From Anaerolineales bacterium (GTDB lineage Bacteria; Chloroflexota; Anaerolineae; 4572-78; J111), in assembly GCA_020634935.1 (NCBI GenBank), contig JACKAT010000034.1, positions 1 through 55,716 on the forward strand: a stretch of 55,716 bases of DNA, in the 5' to 3' direction. Each line of letters opens with the position of its first letter. Position 1 is the first letter of the stretch. The notes beneath the pieces were generated by a model that was not told the origin of the DNA, ran no database searches, and worked only from the letters and a program-made list of their open reading frames with translations. Positions 50,816 through 55,716 of the stretch are shown in pieces. The translations under genes were made by a program, and so were the position numbers.

Positions 50816-53800
50816 GTGAATGTGAAAAAAACCGTCTCGCCCAAATTAAGCTGTGGCGTAAGCCGCCCGTCGATGGGCCGGTGGCTTGGCCTGACGCTGA
50901 TCATACTGATGCTGCTGGGGCTGACCGGCCGGCCGGCCGAGACTTTGGCGCAAAGCGGCAATATTCGCTTTGACCGGATTTCGATTGAAGATGGGCTGTC
51001 TCAAAGCACCATCTACGCTATTCTGCAAGACCGGCAGGGCTTTATGTGGTTTGGCACCCAGGACGGTCTCAACAAATTCGACGGTTACCGCTTTACCGTT
51101 TACAAGAACGACCCCGATGATCTGACCACCATCGCCGATAATTTCATCAGAGCCATCTACGAAGATCACGATGGTAATTTGTGGATCGGTACCAACGGCG
51201 GCTTGAATCGATTTGACCCCAACACCGAAACCTTTACCCGCTTCCAGCACGATCCCAATGATCCCCACTCGCTCAGCGACGACATTGTGCGGGCTATTTA
51301 TGAAGATGAGGCCGGGATGATGTGGTTAGGCACCGGCAACGGTGGCCTCAACAAGTTCGACCCGGCCACGGGCGCGTTTACCGCCTATCGCGCCGACGTC
51401 AACCGCGCCGGCAGCCTGAGCCACGACAATGTCTGGACGCTCTTTGAAGACTCGGCCGGGGTGCTGTGGGTCGGCACCGAAGGCGGCGGCCTCAACAAAT
51501 TCGACCCGGCCACCGACTCCTTCACCGTCTATCAACACGATCCCAACAACCCCGCCAGCCTGAGCAACAACGATGTCAGCAGCATCATCGAAGATGCGGC
51601 CGGGAATTTATGGGTGGGTACGGCCGGCGGCGGCCTCGACAAGTTTGACCGGGCCGACGAAACCTTCACCGTCTACCATTTCGACGCCGAAGACCCGACC
51701 AGCTTGAGTGACGATAACGTCCGCTGCCTTTACCAAGATGACGCCGGCCGGTTGTGGGTCGGCACCCGGTCGGGCGGCCTCAACCGGTTCGACCCGGCCA
51801 CCGACTCCTTCACCCGCTTTCTCAACGATCCCGCCAACCCGCACAGTTTAAGCGCCAATCACGTCGTCACCATCTACGAGGATCGCGGCGGCGTGTTATG
51901 GTTCGGCACCAACGGCGCCGGCCTCAACAAGTTCAACCGGGCCAGAGAAGCTTTTGTTCATTACACCAACACTCTGAACGATCCCAACCGCTTGAGCGAC
52001 CAGATGGTCTGGTCGATTATCGAAGATCGGGCCGGCGCGCTATGGATCGGCACCAGCAACGGCCTGACTCGGTTTGACCCGGCCGGCGACACATCGATCC
52101 AGTACCGGCACGATGCTGATGATCCGACCAGTCTCAGTAATGATTTTATCCCCGTGGTCTTGCAAAGCCAGGACGGCACGATTTGGGTCGGTGCGGACGA
52201 GGGCGGCCTGAACCGGTTTGATCCCGCCACCGGCGGCTTCACCGCCTACCGCAATGATCCCAATGACCCCACCAGCTTGAGTGATGACGATGTCTGGTCG
52301 ATGACCGAAGACCGAGCCGGTGAGTTGTGGGTCGGCACCTGGGGCGGCGGGCTGAACAAATTCGATCCGGCGACGGAGACCTTCACCCACTACAGCCACG
52401 ATCCCGCTGACCCTAACAGCATCAGCGACAATGTCATCAGAACGATTTTGGAAGATCAAACGGGTATGCTATGGGTGGGCACCAACGGCGGCGGCCTCGA
52501 TAAGTTCGATCCGGCGACGGAGACCTTCACCCATTACACCCACGATCCCGCTGACCCCCAGACTTTGAGCGATGATGTCGTCCGTACCTTATTTGAAGAC
52601 AATAACGGTATCCTGTGGATCGGCACGGACGGGGGCGGCCTCAACCGCTTCGACCGCGAGACCGAAACCTTTCATGCCTACCGCGAGACCGACGGCCTGC
52701 CCAACGACACCATCTACGGTATTCAAGAAGACGACGAAGGCCGCCTGTGGTTGAGCACCAACAATGGCCTGGCCAAGTTCGATCCGGCTACCGGGACCGT
52801 GAAGAATTACAACACCAGCAACGGCCTGCAAAGCAACGAGTTCAACCAGGGCGCTCACGCCCAAGGCCCGGACGGCGAGCTTTTCTTTGGCGGCATCAAC
52901 GGCTTCAACGCCTTCATGCCCGATGAAATCACCGACAACCCCTACTTGCCGCCGGTCGTTTTGACCAGCTTCCAAATCTTCGACCGGGAAGTCAAACTGG
53001 ACCGGCCCATCTCGGACATGACCGACCTTGATCTGTCTTACCGCGACTCGGTCTTCTCGTTTGAGTTTGCCGCTCTGGATTACACCGCCCCGAAGCAAAA
53101 CCGCTACGCCTACAAGCTGGAGGGGTTCGATAAAGATTGGATCGACGCCGGAACGCGCCGCTTTGCCACCTACACCAACCTGGACGGCGGGCATTACGTC
53201 TTCCGGGTCAAAGGCTCGAACAATGACGGCGTCTGGAACGAGACCGGGGCCGCGATCAACATCACCATCACCCCACCGCCCTGGAAAACCTGGTGGGCCT
53301 ACAGTCTGTATGTCATCGCCGCCGGAGCGATGGTGCTGGCCTACGTGCGCTACCGCACCGTGACCCAGGACCGAGAAATGGAACGCCAGCGCAAAGAGCT
53401 GGAGCAGGAGCGGCTCGTGGCCGGCCAACTGCGCCGCATCGACCGGCTGAAAGACGAATTCCTGGCCAATACCTCGCACGAGTTGCGGACGCCGCTCAAC
53501 GGCATCATCGGGTTGGCCGAGTCGCTGACCGAGGGCGTCGCCGGCCCCCTGCCGGACAAGGCCAACCACGATCTGGCTATGATTGCCGCCAGCGGGCGGA
53601 GGCTGACCAACCTGGTCAACGACATCCTCGACTTCTCCAAGATGAAAAACCAGCAGCTCGATTTGCAGCTCAAACCGGTGGGACTACACGGCCTGACCGA
53701 GGTGGTGTTGGAACTGTGCCGGCCGCTGATCGGCAGCAAACCGCTCAAACTCAACAACACCATCGGCAGCGATATCCCCTACGTCATCGCCGACGAAAAC

Positions 53801-55402
53801 CGGGTGCAACAAATTATGGTCAATCTGGTCGGCAACGCCATCAAATTCACCGAAGCCGGGCAGATCACGGTCTCGGCCCAAACCGAGTCGGAGCATTCCG
53901 ACAAACCGGAATGGGTGGCTGTCACCGTGGCCGATACCGGCATCGGCATCCCGGCCGAGCAGCAGGACCGCATCTTTGAGTCGTTCGAGCAGGCCGATGG
54001 CTCCGCCGCCCGCGAATTCGGCGGCACCGGCCTGGGCCTGTCGATCACCCGCCGCCTGGTCGAGATGCACGGCGGCGCGATTACGGTTAACTCGACGGCC
54101 GGCCAAGGCTCGTGCTTTACCTTCACCCTGCCCATCTCCACGGAGCAGCCGGTCATCATCCCGGACCGAAGTCCGGTGGTGGCCCGCATCCTGCCCGACC
54201 CCGAGCCGCCGCTGCCCACACCCGCCCGCAACCCGACTAAATCCAGCGGGGCGCGCCTCACTACGGAGCCGGCCAAAATCCTGGTAGTCGATGACGAAGC
54301 GGTCAACCAACAGGTGCTGGCCAACTATCTGGCCCTGCACAACTGTATCATCACCCAGGCTATGAACGGCCCAGAAGCGCTCACGCTCATCGAGAACGGG
54401 CTGATGCCTGACCTGGTTTTGCTCGATGTGATGATGCCGCGCATGTCCGGCTTTGACGTGGCCCGCCGGCTGCGCGAACGCTTTGCGCCCTACGAACTGC
54501 CGATTCTGATCCTGACCGCCAAAAACCGCGCCACCGATCTGGTCGCCGGTCTGGAGGCCGGGGCCAACGACTATCTGGCCAAACCGTTCGATAAGCAGGA
54601 ACTGCTGGCCCGGGTTAACACCCTGCTGACGTTGAAAGAAGCGGTCAAAGCCCACGATCAACTCATGCTGATTGAACAGGAGTTAACCGTGGCCCGCCGC
54701 ATCCAGCGGTCGATCCTGCCGACCAGAGTGCCGCACCTGCCCCAACTAGATATTCAGGTGCGCTACCGGCCAATGGCCAGCGTCGGCGGCGATTACTACG
54801 ATTTCTTCGAGATCGACCAGCAACGGCTCGGTATTTTAGTGGCCGATGTCTCCGGCCACGGTGTGCCAGCCGCGCTGGTGGCGGCGATGATCAAGATTGC
54901 CTTTTCCGTGCAAAAACCTAACGCCCGCAGCGCCAGCATCGTGTTGACCAGTATGAACCACATTCTGGTCGATCGCATTAGCAAGCAATATCTCACCGCC
55001 GGTTACGTCTACATCAACCTGGCCACCCGCAAACTGTTCCACGCCAACGCCGGCCACTGGCCGCTATTAGTCTGGAAGCAACAGACCCAAACCCTGCACG
55101 AATACAAACCGGACGGGTTAATTATGGGCTGGCTGGCCGAGGTCGATTATGGCTCGGTCGAAATTGATCTGGAGCCGGGCGACCGGGTGATCCTCTACAC
55201 CGATGCCGTCATCGAAGTCCGAAATGAGACCAATGAGCTATTCGGCGAAGAGCGCTTCCACCAGTTAATCAAAACCGGACACACCCTCACCGCCGCCGAA
55301 CTGGCCGACTCGATCCTGGATCAGCTGCAATCCTGGTCGAAACTAGAAGCCGGTCTTGAGGACGATCTGACCCTGATGGTGATCGATGTGTTGGATAAGT
55401 GA
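50816..55402 (+). CDS. Hybrid two-component kinase (two-propeller sensor, HisKA, HATPase, receiver) fused to PP2C/SpoIIE phosphatase
   Basis: About 1528 residues from GTG 50816 (GTG 50822 and ATG 50873 are alternatives; the ribosome site is weak). Signal/membrane helix at about 20-42 (WLGLTLIILMLLGLTG). The exterior sensor has 14 reg_prop blades, nearly all with LW(V/I/F/L)GT, in two 7-bladed propellers (about 50-705), then a Y_Y_Y domain and a membrane helix (WWAYSLYVIAAGAMVLAYV). Inside: HisKA with NTSHELRTPLNG (His888), HATPase with GNAIKFTEAG and DTGIGIP, a receiver with LLDVMMPRMSGFD (Asp1204), and a PP2C domain (SVGGDYYDFFE, VADVSGHGVPAALVA). Polysaccharide sensing is usual for such HTCS sensors. 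Instead of an AraC output it ends in a phosphatase, so the output is probably a partner-switch (anti-anti-sigma) pathway. Confidence 0.93.
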   Translation: MNVKKTVSPKLSCGVSRPSMGRWLGLTLIILMLLGLTGRPAETLAQSGNIRFDRISIEDGLSQSTIYAILQDRQGFMWFGTQDGLNKFDGYRFTVYKNDPDDLTTIADNFIRAIYEDHDGNLWIGTNGGLNRFDPNTETFTRFQHDPNDPHSLSDDIVRAIYEDEAGMMWLGTGNGGLNKFDPATGAFTAYRADVNRAGSLSHDNVWTLFEDSAGVLWVGTEGGGLNKFDPATDSFTVYQHDPNNPASLSNNDVSSIIEDAAGNLWVGTAGGGLDKFDRADETFTVYHFDAEDPTSLSDDNVRCLYQDDAGRLWVGTRSGGLNRFDPATDSFTRFLNDPANPHSLSANHVVTIYEDRGGVLWFGTNGAGLNKFNRAREAFVHYTNTLNDPNRLSDQMVWSIIEDRAGALWIGTSNGLTRFDPAGDTSIQYRHDADDPTSLSNDFIPVVLQSQDGTIWVGADEGGLNRFDPATGGFTAYRNDPNDPTSLSDDDVWSMTEDRAGELWVGTWGGGLNKFDPATETFTHYSHDPADPNSISDNVIRTILEDQTGMLWVGTNGGGLDKFDPATETFTHYTHDPADPQTLSDDVVRTLFEDNNGILWIGTDGGGLNRFDRETETFHAYRETDGLPNDTIYGIQEDDEGRLWLSTNNGLAKFDPATGTVKNYNTSNGLQSNEFNQGAHAQGPDGELFFGGINGFNAFMPDEITDNPYLPPVVLTSFQIFDREVKLDRPISDMTDLDLSYRDSVFSFEFAALDYTAPKQNRYAYKLEGFDKDWIDAGTRRFATYTNLDGGHYVFRVKGSNNDGVWNETGAAINITITPPPWKTWWAYSLYVIAAGAMVLAYVRYRTVTQDREMERQRKELEQERLVAGQLRRIDRLKDEFLANTSHELRTPLNGIIGLAESLTEGVAGPLPDKANHDLAMIAASGRRLTNLVNDILDFSKMKNQQLDLQLKPVGLHGLTEVVLELCRPLIGSKPLKLNNTIGSDIPYVIADENRVQQIMVNLVGNAIKFTEAGQITVSAQTESEHSDKPEWVAVTVADTGIGIPAEQQDRIFESFEQADGSAAREFGGTGLGLSITRRLVEMHGGAITVNSTAGQGSCFTFTLPISTEQPVIIPDRSPVVARILPDPEPPLPTPARNPTKSSGARLTTEPAKILVVDDEAVNQQVLANYLALHNCIITQAMNGPEALTLIENGLMPDLVLLDVMMPRMSGFDVARRLRERFAPYELPILILTAKNRATDLVAGLEAGANDYLAKPFDKQELLARVNTLLTLKEAVKAHDQLMLIEQELTVARRIQRSILPTRVPHLPQLDIQVRYRPMASVGGDYYDFFEIDQQRLGILVADVSGHGVPAALVAAMIKIAFSVQKPNARSASIVLTSMNHILVDRISKQYLTAGYVYINLATRKLFHANAGHWPLLVWKQQTQTLHEYKPDGLIMGWLAEVDYGSVEIDLEPGDRVILYTDAVIEVRNETNELFGEERFHQLIKTGHTLTAAELADSILDQLQSWSKLEAGLEDDLTLMVIDVLDK
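51000..52850 (+). repeat. Tandem propeller-coding repeats of about 145 bp
   Basis: Fourteen units in the kinase gene encode (S/T)LSDD.V....EDA.G.LW(V/I)GT..GGLN(K/R)FDPAT...T.Y.HDP. Several adjacent units share long near-identical DNA such as AAGTTCGATCCGGCGACGGA (near 52381 and 52501), so the array is open to recombination. Confidence 0.75.
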
Positions 55403-55463
55403 GCGGTCAGCCTCTAGCTATCAGCTATCAGCCTTTTTAGCTGACCGCTGATAGCTGATAGCT
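55402..55463. repeat. Overlapping inverted repeats after the kinase gene
   Basis: AGCTATCAGCTATCAGC (55416-55432) and GCTGATAGCTGATAGCT (55447-55463) are perfect complements. AGCGGTCAGC (55402-55411) and GCTGACCGCT (55440-55449) are also perfect complements. The two stems overlap and exclude each other. It may work as a terminator and is related to the TAGCTGATAGC repeats dispersed in many genomes. Confidence 0.6.
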
Positions 55464-55507
55464 GAAGGCTATCCCTACTTTTCATCCCTAAAACCAGGAG
55501 TAAACCC

Positions 55508-55716
55508 TTGACCAAAACCATTCTCTGCTACGGCGACTCAAACACCTGGGGCTACGACCCCGGCACTAAAGATCGGTTCGACCGCCATACTCGCTGGGCC
55601 GGCGTCCTGCGCGACGTGCTGGGCGACAACTACTGGATCATCGAAGAGGGGCTTAACGGCCGTACCACCGTCTGGGACGATCCCATCGAAGGCTACAAAA
55701 ACGGCCACACCTACCT
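55508..55716 (+). CDS. SGNH/GDSL-type hydrolase, N-terminal part (runs off the window)
   Basis: The first 69 codons, starting at TTG 55508 behind AGGAG (55496-55500). The block I motif ILCYGDSNTWGYDP carries the nucleophile Ser in GDSN. Block II is present as the Gly in EEGLNGRTTVWDD, a form typical of arylesterase-like SGNH hydrolases that cleave acyl or acetyl esters. No signal peptide is seen, so the enzyme is probably cytoplasmic. Blocks III and V lie beyond the window. Confidence 0.85.
   Translation, partial: MTKTILCYGDSNTWGYDPGTKDRFDRHTRWAGVLRDVLGDNYWIIEEGLNGRTTVWDDPIEGYKNGHTY

Noticed and set aside
51000..52850. Tandem DNA repeats as a mobile or satellite element
   Set aside because: The units are codons for propeller blades in one intact reading frame.
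52589..54661. Two long minus-strand open frames (326 and 325 codons) opposite the hybrid kinase
   Set aside because: They mirror highly conserved plus-strand domains (Y_Y_Y, HisKA, HATPase, receiver) and have no start signals.
1..55716. tRNA, rRNA, replication origin, prophage or IS transposase
   Set aside because: Looked for in all spacers; no cloverleaf, rRNA segment, DnaA-box cluster, integrase or transposase frame was recognised.

Overview
The window looks like a chromosomal segment of a Chloroflexota bacterium, probably Anaerolineae-like. This is inferred from several features: many secreted proteins with Pro/Thr-rich linkers of the PTPTPT type, DUF4012 and DUF2723 proteins beside a bacterial tyrosine kinase, C-termini or linkers carrying a FLPLIL/YLPLIL motif, frequent TTG/GTG starts, and a subtilisin with a C-terminal GDLD...DPDGDSDGTT domain. 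No rRNA, tRNA, IS transposase or CRISPR array was seen. Housekeeping genes (moeA, obgE, nadD) are scattered among cell-surface and signalling genes.

Layout. 1-300: 5' end of a lipoprotein gene on the minus strand behind a striking palindromic operator. 614-4087: MetE-like protein, two GNAT acetyltransferases and moeA. 4113-13384: a surface-polymer block consisting of a promoter, a structured leader, a chain-length/tyrosine-kinase fusion, a PD40 membrane protein, a DUF2723 membrane protein, a membrane protein with a dead sortase-like domain, and DUF4012. 13449-14900: hairpin repeats, an MBL-fold protein and a MITE-like element. 14971-16924: obgE and nadD. 17153-21382: ECF sigma factor, membrane partner, secreted acidic protein and PD40 lipoprotein. 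21652-25728: a frameshifted monooxygenase, then a PAS/GAF histidine kinase and a LuxR-type regulator. 26149-28631: two degenerate stand-alone receiver proteins bracketing two paralogous secreted proteins. 28708-46365: a large copper-oxidase surface locus. 46533-50302: three secreted or membrane-anchored Pro/Thr-rich proteins. 50816-55402: a two-propeller hybrid kinase fused to a PP2C phosphatase. 55508-end: start of an SGNH hydrolase.

The most interesting part is 28.7-46.4 kb. It encodes a giant beta-helix surface protein, a Tat-exported two-domain multicopper oxidase whose copper ligands all lie in its first domain, a second multicopper oxidase whose ligands all lie in its last domain, and a third cupredoxin protein with no ligands but with PKD-like repeats. 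Small membrane proteins, an FN3 protein, CopC, a CopC-CopD fusion with an extra C-terminal domain, and a subtilisin follow. The subtilisin ends in the same kind of domain as the third cupredoxin protein. The two oxidases look complementary: each lacks the half-site that the other has. I propose a split, heteromeric multicopper oxidase displayed on the cell surface. This is inference from motifs only.

Signalling is unusually dense: one HK/RR pair, two orphan degenerate receivers, one ECF system and one giant hybrid kinase-phosphatase. Together with the surface blocks, this suggests a region devoted to building and regulating the cell envelope.
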